Program-made: the position numbers and the translations under genes
Part shown: positions 9,864-18,562 of the stretch, one piece after another
Numbering within the stretch: position 1 is the stretch's first letter
Layout: each line of letters opens with the position of its first letter
Assembly: GCA_030159075.1 (NCBI GenBank)
Contig: BROG01000048.1
Location: 558,001-622,000 of the forward strand
Reading direction: 5' to 3'
Source of the DNA: Atrina japonica
Taxonomy: Eukaryota; Mollusca; Bivalvia; Pterioida; Pinnidae
Length of the DNA stretch: 64,000 nt
Notes under the pieces: generated by a model
Database searches by the model: none
Seen by the model: only the letters and a program-made list of their open reading frames with translations
What the model was told of the DNA's origin: nothing

Positions 9864-10445
9864 TCACTGCTGTTCGGTTTCCACTTTCCCTTTCTTGGTG
9901 ACTTTGCCTCCCTTCTTGAGCATCAAGTTGAGTTTACGTTTGGCCCCTGTTGAAGTCTGTTCGGGACATTCATAAGCCCAATGACCTGACTGATGACATT
10001 TATAACACTGGTCCGATTGACGAGATCGATTTTCTACTTTGTTCTCAGGCTCTACTTTTGTTGCTGTTGTTGCTGTTGTTGTTGCCGACTCGTTATTCTT
10101 AGGACATCTAGGAGACCAATGTCCAATTTCACCACAAATGAAACAAGGATGAGTCTGGGGCGTAGGCTTATATTCGTACCCCATATACGATGTTCTGACT
10201 CCTGGCTGTACTTTATCCTTCAATTCTTTCAGAGTAGTTGTAATAGTCGTGAGTTCTTCCCTCATTTTCTGTAATGTGGATAGCAAGGCATCACGTAACA
10301 TTCCCTGGGTCGCATCATTTTCTTGTTTTTCTTGCAACTGGTCTAACGTTTTGAGAACTTCATCAAACTCATCGGCCCCTTCTATGTAAGGTGTAGTATT
10401 AGGTGAATAATTTGGGTACGTCTGTGACAAGCCTGGATAACTCAT
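9864..10445 (-). CDS. Two-zinc-knuckle protein of Maverick, 193 aa
   Basis: Start chosen at ATG 10445: the open frame extends upstream only to a GTG, and a CTATAAAG box (10493-10500) lies about 48 bases before this ATG. The N-terminal third is acidic and Tyr/Pro-rich. A predicted helix/coiled coil follows, roughly residues 25-80. Two CCHC knuckles come next, CFICGEIGHWSPRC and CYKCHQSGHWAYEC, both with exact C-x2-C-x4-H-x4-C spacing. The tail is Lys-rich. Such knuckles bind single-stranded nucleic acid in retroviral Gag and cellular CNBP-like proteins. A role in genome binding or packaging is inferred. A MEF2-like box lies at 10521-10530, just upstream of the TATA box. No histone-type hairpin follows this gene. 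Confidence 0.75.
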   Translation of the reverse strand: MSYPGLSQTYPNYSPNTTPYIEGADEFDEVLKTLDQLQEKQENDATQGMLRDALLSTLQKMREELTTITTTLKELKDKVQPGVRTSYMGYEYKPTPQTHPCFICGEIGHWSPRCPKNNESATTTATTATKVEPENKVENRSRQSDQCYKCHQSGHWAYECPEQTSTGAKRKLNLMLKKGGKVTKKGKVETEQQ

Positions 10446-10492
10446 GTTGATGACTGATTCAAATGATGTTTTGGTCACTGCACTTCACTTTA

Positions 10493-10530
10493 CTTTATAG
10501 CCGTTCTTCTTCTTCTTAATCTATTTTTAG
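10493..10530 (-). promoter_or_regulatory. TATA box with upstream MEF2-like box
   Basis: CTATAAAG (10493-10500) and CTAAAAATAG (10521-10530, minus strand), in the same arrangement as at 11193-11224. It would drive the zinc-knuckle gene. Confidence 0.5.
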
Positions 10531-10600
10531 ACTCGTTGCCGTCAGTCACTTGGATGTTTCCAGAAGGAGAGGCTCCACACAGGGTTTTTTGTGTTTTTGT

Positions 10601-11150
10601 TTATATCAGCAATTGACTGAAAGTACAATCTTTAGACCAACGTCGATGTTCTGTAAAAGCATTATCGTTCCATTCCCAATCTTTTAAACCGATGCCACAA
10701 GAAAAACACTGAACGTGGTCACTGTTCCCTAAATACACAAATCCTGCTCTGGCTAATTCTGTCTGTTTAGGTCCCGGTAGATATTTGGGCCAATGATCTT
10801 TAAACGTCAGGTACCTGGATTCATACGTACAAAAATTAGGCAAGGCTAAAGGTATTCTTAATTCCTGATGAAACGATAACCCTCTGTCGGTAACAGGTCT
10901 TAGTTTAAAAGTGGTCACTCACACCTTGTCTCCTTTCGGAAGGTGGAGTCCTTGTCACTTCTATCAGATTGACTCTCGGTACGCTATCCACTTTAACCCG
11001 ATGAGCTCGTGGTACACTATCTACTTCTACTCGATGAATTCGTGGTACACTATCCATCATGTCTCGGTTCGTGGGAGCACTATCCGTGACGATCTGACTA
11101 GCATCCATCGTCGATGAAAATAAAGTTTCCATACTTGATGTTCTTTCCAT
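10601..11150 (-). pseudogene. Single-BIR IAP-like gene of Maverick, frame broken
   Basis: The 3' frame (to 10601) holds one BIR domain with a shortened C-terminus. Key residues seen are the CFSC zinc pair, GLKDWE, the H of EHRRW and the final C of SKDC, giving C-x2-C-x16-H-x6-C. No RING follows. This frame has no ATG; it opens at a GTG inside the end of an upstream frame (stop at 10905). The upstream frame starts at ATG 11150, 43 bases below a TATAAAAAG box, and contains three to four DSVPRxHRV repeats. One gene with a one-step frame change near 10915 is the likely origin. BIR proteins block caspases or host cell death in several virus groups; that role here is inference. I give no reconstructed product. 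Confidence 0.7.
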
Positions 11151-11192
11151 CGTGTCTGAGAGTGAATGGTCCCTGATGTGCATTCTCACTTC

Positions 11193-11224
11193 CTTTTTAT
11201 AAGGTTCATAAAATCTATTTTTAG
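11193..11224 (-). promoter_or_regulatory. TATA box with upstream MEF2-like box
   Basis: TATAAAAAG (11193-11201) and CTAAAAATAG (11215-11224), minus strand, ahead of the BIR gene. The ATG at 11183 is too close to the TATA box, which is why 11150 is preferred. Confidence 0.55.
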
Positions 11225-11239
11225 ATCAGAACTAAAAAA

Positions 11240-11818
11240 TCATATTTTTCTACGTTTTTTGTCCTGAAACACAAATTGTATCATCGGTACGTCTACATGA
11301 TGACCAAAAGGATCCCATGCTACTGGTCGTTGTTCTTTATGCACATGATACATCATACCTGCTCGATTACCATTATTATCATTTAATTGTAAATGAAAAG
11401 TGTCACCGTACATGGGAGACTGACGACAATCGCTTAACCATTGTCGTAGAAACATTAAAATATCATGAGGTATTTCTTCCTGTTCTACTTTTCGTGGTCG
11501 CCCCCTTTTCACTCCTTCCCTCTGTCCTTCTTCTTCTTCTCTTTGTTCTTTTGTTCTCTCTACAGATACTTTGCGTGGACGTCCCCTCTTTCTTTTCATT
11601 CTCTGTTCTTTTCCTTCTTCATCTCTCTGTCCTTCTGACTTTTTCTCTCCTTCTATCTTTTCCTGTCCTTCCATCGTTTCCCCTATTCTTTCTCTCTGTT
11701 CTTCTTCTTCTCTCTGTTTCTCTTCTCTCTGTTTCTCCCCTTTCCACCCCTTTCGTCTTTTCATATCTTCTTTTCTTACGGCTTTAGTCATGCCATTTTC
11801 TCTTTTCGTCGGATTCAT
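11240..11818 (-). CDS. AT-hook protein of Maverick, 192 aa
   Basis: The frame is open from 11926, but ATG 11818 (MNPTKRENGM) is taken as the start because the upstream part overlaps the end of the preceding gene. Residues about 10-120 are a charged Lys/Glu/Arg/Gln low-complexity region. Two KRGRPRK AT-hooks follow, about 27 residues apart, the core that binds the minor groove of AT-rich DNA. The C-terminal 75 residues (ILMFLRQWLSDCRQSPMYG onward, with FHLQL and DVPMIQFVF) look like a folded domain I do not recognise. Probable nuclear DNA-binding protein; its partner and target are unknown. Long open frames on the opposite strand (11317-11942) are artefacts of the purine-rich bias. Confidence 0.65.
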   Translation of the reverse strand: MNPTKRENGMTKAVRKEDMKRRKGWKGEKQREEKQREEEEQRERIGETMEGQEKIEGEKKSEGQRDEEGKEQRMKRKRGRPRKVSVERTKEQREEEEGQREGVKRGRPRKVEQEEIPHDILMFLRQWLSDCRQSPMYGDTFHLQLNDNNGNRAGMMYHVHKEQRPVAWDPFGHHVDVPMIQFVFQDKKRRKI

Positions 11819-11894
11819 ATTGATAAATAATACAAGATGTGAACACGATGACTCTCGGTCATCAACTGACCCAAGTCCTGTGTTGCACTTCATT

Positions 11895-12929
11895 TTAAAT
11901 GACACGACGAAAATGAAGTTTGGCAATCACTTTTCCTCCTAGAAAATGAATTTTACGTCCCATGTCATCTCTCAATTGTATTTCAACGGTATCAAAATAC
12001 TTTTTATTTAAACCCACATAATTGTAATGAAAAGGTTCCCAATGTTGATGATTGAGCGATTGACCCGTTTGAAAAGGGACCACACGTAATAACGGTTAAC
12101 GATTGTGAACCTACAATTTGACTTTCGGCAATGTTACTGTAGACATAGATACCACTCATACCAATATTTAAATCGGGTGGATACTTTGGCATGTGTGTGA
12201 CATCGACCCATTTCGTCATCTCCTCATTCATGTCAACGGCTTCAAAGCCAAGCTTATAACCTAGTAGACTTGGAAAACGTATTAAAAAGGGAACGGAATA
12301 GATGGATCGGCCTTTAAACTCAATCATGAATCGATCTAAAGCTGAGTCATATCTGAATTTAATAGTATTTTTATGAGAGAGATCTTCTATCCCATCAATG
12401 ACATATTGAAAGGCTCTAGAAAAACCAACTTTCATCTCTTCTATTAAAGCGACAGGAGACGCATAAAACCCCGAACGAAATTTAAGTCTCCAAATACTTC
12501 CTACAAAAGCGATCCCCGATTTCGTATCAGTTTTAGAGATGACATGATCAAATTGGGGATCATCTAACGAGACGTGTTTCTTTATCAATTCTACAGTAAA
12601 ACGTTCATGTTGGCGATATTTCATTTTCCTTTTTCTTAGGATACGTAGAGGGGTCCTGGGGATTTTTAGGTGTCACGACGGATTCCAAAGGAACGTGAAG
12701 GGGAACCAGGACATCTATGTAATTCTCATCTGATGTTATCGATTCTATTAAGTTGGGAAAGATCAATTCACTCAACGCTATTTCCCACTCACTATCCATC
12801 ATACTTAAAGCTTGAGGTAAATGAGTTTTTGAATTCTGTTAAGGTATTATCGGGAAAGACTTTTAAACTAGCATCGCTAGGTAAAGTCATGTAAAAACTA
12901 CCATGATCTTTAGAATCGAGAGTCGCCAT
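11895..12929 (-). pseudogene. Virion-type protein gene of Maverick, broken in three places
   Basis: ATG 12929 lies about 60 bases below a TATAAAAC box (12987-12994). Four frame segments follow in order: 12929 to about 12815, 12802-12605, 12624-12004, and about 12083-11895. The breaks fall near 12820 (A5 run), 12630 (A5 run) and 12090. Recognisable family phrases in order are WEIALSEL, YVYSNI...QIVG, and GKVIAKLHFRR at the end. I know this pattern from proteins that recur beside protein-primed polymerase genes in invertebrate genomes. A minor-capsid (jelly-roll) role is my guess, not established. The segments are described only as found; no joined sequence is given. Confidence 0.65.
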
Positions 12930-12986
12930 GATGCGTGTACTTGAGATCACACTGTATCAATGAACCCCTACCCTTCACTGTCTTCT

Positions 12987-12994
12987 GTTTTATA
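12987..12994 (-). promoter_or_regulatory. TATA box of virion-type gene
   Basis: TATAAAAC on the minus strand, 58-65 bases above ATG 12929, in the short spacer that follows the polymerase gene's 3' end. Confidence 0.5.
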
Positions 12995-13057
12995 TCATCA
13001 ACACCAACACCAAAGTCAAGTTTCATACATTTTATTACTCAAAAAAAAAAAATTTAT

Positions 13058-15655
13058 TCAATAACCATAAGGTAAAGTACAAAAGTTTTCAATGCGATGT
13101 CTCTTATCATACACGACACGCACTTCTTTAGTCATCGCCTGTGTTTTGACTTTATGTTGTTTCGTTCGCATGATCTTATGAGGGTACGATACTATCACTT
13201 TCTTTTGTTGACCACGTAACAACTGTTTCAATGTATCTACGTTGACTGTAGAAGTGGTACGACTATCAAAAGTGATTCCTTTGACTCTACACACCGTTTT
13301 GTCCTGACGAGTCTTGTACGCATAATTTTTAGGACCTCCCGAGACAAAGGATAAGATAGAATCCCCATCTAATTCGTCTGTCCATCCTCCTAAACTGTTT
13401 ATGATAGTAGGATTCCACTGCTGTGGATCGTGTTGGTAAATGATACTGTCTGTATCAAAATATAATACACGTTCTCCCAAACGTTCTAGGGTGGCATAGA
13501 GATGTAACCGTGCTAAAGACGTCGTAAAGGCTGCTAGCACTACATTGCTAAAACCATTGGGTTCATCAAAGTCATCCTTCGGTTTTGAATTCACCAGCAT
13601 CATGTCAAGCTCATCATGGCCTTCGTCATTGGGAATCAGTTCTAAATGTAATATATCACGAGTATCATCTTGAAGTAACTGTTGTAATGCTTCGTAACTC
13701 TCCACATACTGTGTCTGAGGTAAATTAGTTCGTTGAGCAAATTTACCCCACAAACAGTTCAGAAACAGTTTAGCAATGGTCCGTAAGATAGGATTCTTCT
13801 CTACATCTTCTTCTCGTATGATCAGTTGTTCTCTCGTTTCAATCTCTTTGAGGTATTGACGACGATCTTCTACTGTTTGACAGGAAGCAGGAAAACCACT
13901 AGCTTGTTGCTTAATCTGAAGAAACTGATCAATATAGCTACGAAATAAAGTATTGGACTGATCAGGGAAATGCCATACTTCAAAGATACGATCGATCACA
14001 TAACCTTTTTCTATAGCTTTATTCAATTCACACGTCGTCCATGTACCTAACAAACGTCGTTCTTGATTCGTATGAGAGCATCGATAACTCATACCCAACT
14101 CCTGTTCGATTCCTTGTTGAGCACAAGTACGACATAAAGGAAAAAGTAGCTTTCCTCCTGCAAACCGATAAGGTAACACGGGATGAAACAGCTGACGAGG
14201 GGGAATAACTCGACATTGTACCAGTCCAAAATATTGATCTAGACTTTTGAAATCATGTGTAATCACGTCTGGGTGTCCAATGGGAAAAGTCCCATGTTTC
14301 AAGACAAATGGGTACAAAGAACATACATCCACGTAACGAATGTCTCCTTCTTCACAGAGCAAACGAGTAGCATTCGTTCGACCTCCAAATAAAGCATCTT
14401 TAGGAACTAACGGATCGGGAAACTCCTCATACGTTTTATCAATGAAATGTTGAAACTGTGGATCCGTCTTGTACCTTTGACGATAGTCATGTTCCCACAG
14501 CGTTTCTACTTGATAGTGTTGACGCAAATACTGATCTCTCTCTAAGGTCTTTTGATACACTTCTCCATACGTCAAAGAAGGATGAAACGGGTGTTGCTCT
14601 TGCTTTAAGTTAGGAAAACACAAGGGGCATCCGTGCCAAAAACAGCCATGAAACTCGTAAATGGTGCGAGAGTCTTCATGATAACCATCCACGCGATAAG
14701 ATCCTACTTGGACTTCCCCTCCCTGACGAGCATGTCTAATCGTTTGACCAGTTTCATGTTCTTTCCAACTCAACCAGCGTAATGCTAGGGTGGAATACTG
14801 TCGTGGTGAAGGATATCCCCGCGGAGGTATGATACCAATCGTATCTTTTTGCATATGATTGCGACGATAGGCTATATTCCCCGTACTGGCAAACGTAATC
14901 GATTCAGCAAAGGGGTCCACATCGGTTAGTTTCAAACACATGCTTTGGAAATGCATGCAAGCTTGTCGCAAAATAGTCACGTCCGATTCACAGTATTCTT
15001 CTAATTCGCATTGCAAATGAAAAATCTCACCCTTTTGAATTTGGTCTTGATACCACGCTTCAAAATCACGACGGACATCAGGTTTCATACCTTCTGGGTT
15101 GTAATACATAGCTGGGGGATATACTCCTATGTAATCAGCATTAGCTTCTGTATTGAACAAATGCGGAAAGTAGCCTTTCTTGAGTTCAGTCAATCCAAAA
15201 GCTTTAGGTAACGAAGCTAAAGGAAATGCCAAGAAATTACATGAGTCTTTAAACCTGATGTTTCCAGCCGTCATAGACATAATCTTAGAACCGTTCATGA
15301 TCACATCAGGTTTTTCACAGGCATGATGTACCAGATGATGTAAAATAAACTGTCCATCGTACCCTTTAAAGTTATGAGCAATAGCTATAGCTCCATCATG
15401 TAAAAGTTTCTCCCTTTGATGTATGTCATCATACACGGTCGTTTGAAATAACCAAGTCAAAAAATCAGTGAGTGTCGTGGGACCTCGGAATGTAATACGA
15501 TGATCTTCCATGGTTTTACATTGCTCACACCAATCATCGGATGTACACTGGGGACATACACGATGAGCAATACATAGATTAGGTTTGTGTTCTCCGGTAT
15601 CCTGGGTACACTCAAAATCATAGAAAATGTAATAAAGGGGGTGAAGATGATTCAT
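13058..15655 (-). CDS. Protein-primed family-B DNA polymerase, exonuclease and polymerase part (865 aa)
   Basis: This copies the element's DNA from a protein primer. Order of motifs: Exo I YDFE (D13, E15); Exo II NFKGYDG; Exo III YCESD; an inserted endonuclease-like block with VDGYHED and FHGCFWHGC; polymerase motif A DVCSLYP; motif B KLFLNCLWGKFAQ; KxY-type GPKNYAY; motif C YFDTDS with both catalytic aspartates. It ends in TLPYGY, the usual end of this family. All catalytic residues are present, so this part is not visibly inactivated. The first ATG (15655) is probably internal: the upstream third of the gene lies in 15618-17017 in other frames, with a frame change near 15650. The stop overlaps a TGAATAAA poly(A) signal and a second AATAAA lies 20 bases on; no histone-type hairpin is present. 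Confidence 0.92.
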   Translation of the reverse strand: MNHLHPLYYIFYDFECTQDTGEHKPNLCIAHRVCPQCTSDDWCEQCKTMEDHRITFRGPTTLTDFLTWLFQTTVYDDIHQREKLLHDGAIAIAHNFKGYDGQFILHHLVHHACEKPDVIMNGSKIMSMTAGNIRFKDSCNFLAFPLASLPKAFGLTELKKGYFPHLFNTEANADYIGVYPPAMYYNPEGMKPDVRRDFEAWYQDQIQKGEIFHLQCELEEYCESDVTILRQACMHFQSMCLKLTDVDPFAESITFASTGNIAYRRNHMQKDTIGIIPPRGYPSPRQYSTLALRWLSWKEHETGQTIRHARQGGEVQVGSYRVDGYHEDSRTIYEFHGCFWHGCPLCFPNLKQEQHPFHPSLTYGEVYQKTLERDQYLRQHYQVETLWEHDYRQRYKTDPQFQHFIDKTYEEFPDPLVPKDALFGGRTNATRLLCEEGDIRYVDVCSLYPFVLKHGTFPIGHPDVITHDFKSLDQYFGLVQCRVIPPRQLFHPVLPYRFAGGKLLFPLCRTCAQQGIEQELGMSYRCSHTNQERRLLGTWTTCELNKAIEKGYVIDRIFEVWHFPDQSNTLFRSYIDQFLQIKQQASGFPASCQTVEDRRQYLKEIETREQLIIREEDVEKNPILRTIAKLFLNCLWGKFAQRTNLPQTQYVESYEALQQLLQDDTRDILHLELIPNDEGHDELDMMLVNSKPKDDFDEPNGFSNVVLAAFTTSLARLHLYATLERLGERVLYFDTDSIIYQHDPQQWNPTIINSLGGWTDELDGDSILSFVSGGPKNYAYKTRQDKTVCRVKGITFDSRTTSTVNVDTLKQLLRGQQKKVIVSYPHKIMRTKQHKVKTQAMTKEVRVVYDKRHRIENFCTLPYGY

Positions 15656-17017
15656 CCTGAGAAGGGATCCGTTGTATAAAACAGCGATGATCTAGATCCA
15701 CGATCTGTTTACAATGGCGACATTTTTTCTTCTTTTCTTGACAACAGTGTTGTGTGAATTGTTTCTTACTCAGCCATACTTGACAAGTGGGACATCGAGT
15801 CATTAGCTGACATGGAGTAGTGGTTGTATTACTACTATAAGGCTTCAAATGATTCTCGTAACACCGAGTCGATGTGAATGTCCCCTGACAATGTGTACAT
15901 TCTATAGGTTTTATCGTATTGTCGGGAACACAGGGCCACGGTGCAAAACAACGAAAGCAGCATTGAGGACATCGGTGATCTTCTACATGATCATAACCCA
16001 CATCACAACGGTCACAATAGTAATTACATTCCAAGAGTCCAGGCATAGATACGATACAATCGTAATGGTGATCATCGTATAAGACGTGAATGGGGGCCCC
16101 CGATCCTACACCACTATACAGTACATTTAATGTCAATCGTTTTGTGTTGGTATTCAACTCGTAGATTTTCAAACGATAGTGGGGTAACAATGCGGCCTGA
16201 AAACGTTGCCATTCTTCAGGTCCACTCTCTTGCTGGGGATCACATCCAGTTTGTTGCATTAAGGCATGAGCTTCTCGTCGTTGAAGAGTATGTCGACTTG
16301 CATCACCATATTTCAAATTTTGCCAATAGCGTTGCCAGTTTTTGTACTTGTCTCCATCTCCAAGTCCAGGTTTCTGACAATGAAAACGACCAACTACAAT
16401 AGCACGAGCTAAACAGGTCTTGTCTGTATTCTTGATCTGTATCAAACTTTGCTTTTTGTTCACAAACACTTTCTTATCAACACTGAGAGATGATATTTTC
16501 GTTTTCCACCCCCGCTACCTACAGGTTGTATGACATGGATTACTGACAGGGTGGTAGACCCCATCTTCTATTCTAAAATTTTTCATTACTCTGTTGCACT
16601 TTCTCAATTTTCTCCATGAGTAGATCAGCATTTCAGGTCTTTAGCATCCGTAAATTCTACCCACACTTCACTTTTTAAAGATGGATGATGTATATTGACT
16701 CGCATCTTATCCCGATCTTCACACTGTAGTTTGTTCTTAATAGAAGTCAACATATGATCTATTACTTCTGATACTAAGTGTATGGCATCTTTAGAAAAAT
16801 GCTTAAACTTGACTTGGTACACATTCGAGGCCGTTTTAAACTTACGTGATTTACGCTCACTCAGAGTGTCTACTTTATAGTAATCACTATAATCGGTGAG
16901 TTGTCTATTGGCATTAAATCCATCACCCCGTTGATCTCTCTGCTGAGCTTGCCTTTGACTTCTCGCCTGTTCTTGTCTTTCATTTAACAATAAATCAAAG
17001 TTTGGTAAATTAGCCAT
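15618..17017 (-). pseudogene. Polymerase gene, N-terminal third, broken in several frames
   Basis: ATG 17017 (MANLPNFDLLL) lies about 57 bases below TATAAATA (17074-17081). The first frame covers 17017-16625 (130 aa). Family-like text then moves between frames at about 16630, 16578, 16540 and 16480. It is open again from 16469 to 15618 (283 aa: CLARAIVV, IVSMPGLL, then many Cys/His zinc-finger-like pairs such as CDRC, CPQC, CPTC, CRHC). The last change is near 15650, into the intact polymerase frame. This N-terminal part normally precedes the exonuclease in these long polymerases and would include the priming or terminal-protein region. Four breaks within about 160 bp is striking beside 2.6 kb of intact frame. 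No joined product is given. Confidence 0.75.
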
Positions 17018-17580
17018 TCCGTGCGTATGCTTCCGTGGTCAAATCTAAAATGAAGTACGGTTACTGTAGACATGTATTTATAATAAAAAAAGAAAAGAAC
17101 TGTATAGATACTCAAACGAAGTATCATCACATTTATATAGTCTTTAATATTCTAGTCTTGTATGTTTTATAGATTCATAAAACTAGAATGTATTGTATTT
17201 CGTTTTATTTTCATATAGAATAAGAAATATTAAAAAGGAGTGACAGTTTCTGTCTTATAAAACAAGTGGCCAAATATCTAGACGTAGATGTCTAGACGTA
17301 GATGTCTAGACAGACTACAACAACAGGTGCCAGATGCCAAGTGTCAAAAATGTCAAAAACAGGTGTTTCAAATGCCAAGTGTCAAAAATAGGTGTTCAGA
17401 TGCCAAGTGTCAAAAACAGGTGTTCAGATGCCAAGTGTCAAAAACAGGTGTTCAGATGCCAAGTGTCAAAACTGTCAACAAGAGGTGGCCAGATGTCTAG
17501 ACGTGGGAAAAAATCAATACGTGACGTCATTCACTCTATATAAGCTAGTACTGTCTAAGTCTCGGTGTTAGTTCATTATC
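17018..17580. other. Divergent promoter region of Maverick with tandem repeat
   Basis: It holds the polymerase TATA box (minus, 17074-17081), a tagacgtagatgtc duplication (17279-17308), a repeat of about 27 bp (aggtgttcagatgccaagtg, about five copies, 17325-17490) that includes CAGGTG E-boxes, then a CRE (17522-17529) and TATATAAG (17537-17544) for the plus-strand gene. No further gene was seen. Confidence 0.65.
17522..17544 (+). promoter_or_regulatory. CRE plus TATA box for gene 17581-17886
   Basis: TGACGTCA at 17522-17529, then TATATAAG at 17537-17544, 37 bases above ATG 17581. Confidence 0.6.
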
Positions 17581-17886
17581 ATGGATAACTCAACTGATAT
17601 GGAAATGCAACCTGAAGAGAGAAACTTGCGAATCATTCTCACACAGAGGACACGTATTGTAGTAAGACCACGCAGCCCGATCAATTCTGGTGGGACCCCT
17701 GTGACACCTACTACACATCAGGAGGAACCACCTAGACCTGACCCTTCACTTCCAGTACCTGTACAATACGTACTAGCTCAGGAAGCATTAACCAATCTTC
17801 GACAACATAAGGCCGAGATAAATCGACTGATGATAGAAAAAGAAAGAGAAGTTCGGCATTGGCGACGTCTACTCGACAGATATTAG
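17581..17886 (+). CDS. Small Maverick protein, 101 aa
   Basis: ATG 17581 follows a good TATA box and CRE. The N-terminal 60 residues are polar and Pro/Thr-rich. The C-terminal 40 (LAQEALTNLRQHKAEINRLM onward) are charged and helical, ending in a basic Trp/Arg stretch (RHWRRLLDRY). The frame is intact. A histone-type stem-loop begins 38 bases after the stop. It is the only gene at the right end of the element and reads outward, opposite to the main gene block. No family is recognised; a small structural or regulatory protein is possible. Confidence 0.7.
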   Translation: MDNSTDMEMQPEERNLRIILTQRTRIVVRPRSPINSGGTPVTPTTHQEEPPRPDPSLPVPVQYVLAQEALTNLRQHKAEINRLMIEKEREVRHWRRLLDRY

Positions 17887-17923
17887 GAGTCTCTCTTTTA
17901 TTCAGCTTTTCGGAGAAATCAAC

Positions 17924-17960
17924 GGCCCTTTTAAGGGCCACCCAACTTATTCGAAAAGAA
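17924..17960 (+). terminator. Histone-type 3' stem-loop and downstream element
   Basis: GGCCCTTTTAAGGGCC (17924-17939) preceded by TCAAC and followed by ACCCA. CGAAAAGAAATC lies about 13 bases further on. Confidence 0.78.
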
Positions 17961-18117
17961 ATCTTCACTAAAGGTATGCAGGGTTTGTATTATTCTGCAC
18001 ACTATTTAGTCGCGTATATTCAACATTAAATTTTTATTTGTGTTTTTTGTGTTTTTTGTTGTATTCACTTCATGAGATAAAAGTCTAAATATAGTAAGTC
18101 ATGTGACTAGAGAGAGG

Positions 18118-18550
18118 TTCAGTTCAGCTTGTGAAAAGTCATTTGAGATCTGAAGCTCGAGGTGTTAACATCATAAGAAAAATCCACTACTTTTAGCATA
18201 GGGTAAGTGTTTCATTTTTTATTTTTTTATTTTTCATGCACTAAAAATAGAATTATCTCAAAAAAAGTCACATGACTAGAGTATAGGTTCAGTTAGACCG
18301 CTGAGAGCTCATTTGGCAGCCGAAGCTCGAAGAGTCAACATCGTCAGAAAAACTCTCTCTGGGTGAGTGTTTCATTTTTTTTATTAGATAGGACAAGATT
18401 ATTTTTCATGCACTAAAAATAGAATTATGTAAAAAAAGTCACATGACTAGAGAGAGGTTCAGTTAGACCTCTAAGAGCTCATTTGCAATCCGAAGCTCGA
18501 AGAGTCAACATCGTCAGAAAAAACCACTACCAGCATAGGGTGAGTGTTTG
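18118..18550 (+). promoter_or_regulatory. Three direct copies of a leader-like block with splice donors
   Basis: Blocks at about 18118-18208, 18288-18370 and 18458-18548 share ggttcagttagacc, gagctcatttg, gaagctcgaagagtcaacat and cgtcagaaaaa. Each ends in a 5' splice-site sequence (GGGTAAGTG or GGGTGAGTG). Two are preceded by cactaaaaatagaattat containing a MEF2-like box and by agtcacatgactag. An inverted fourth copy is at 7061-7143. Repeated non-coding first exons are a reasonable reading; no partner acceptor was identified. Confidence 0.4.
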
Positions 18551-18562
18551 AATTTTTATTTT

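Noticed and set aside
11317..11942. Two plus-strand open frames (156 and 123 codons)
   Set aside because: They are Leu/Ser/Phe runs produced by the complement of the Lys/Glu/Arg-rich AT-hook gene.
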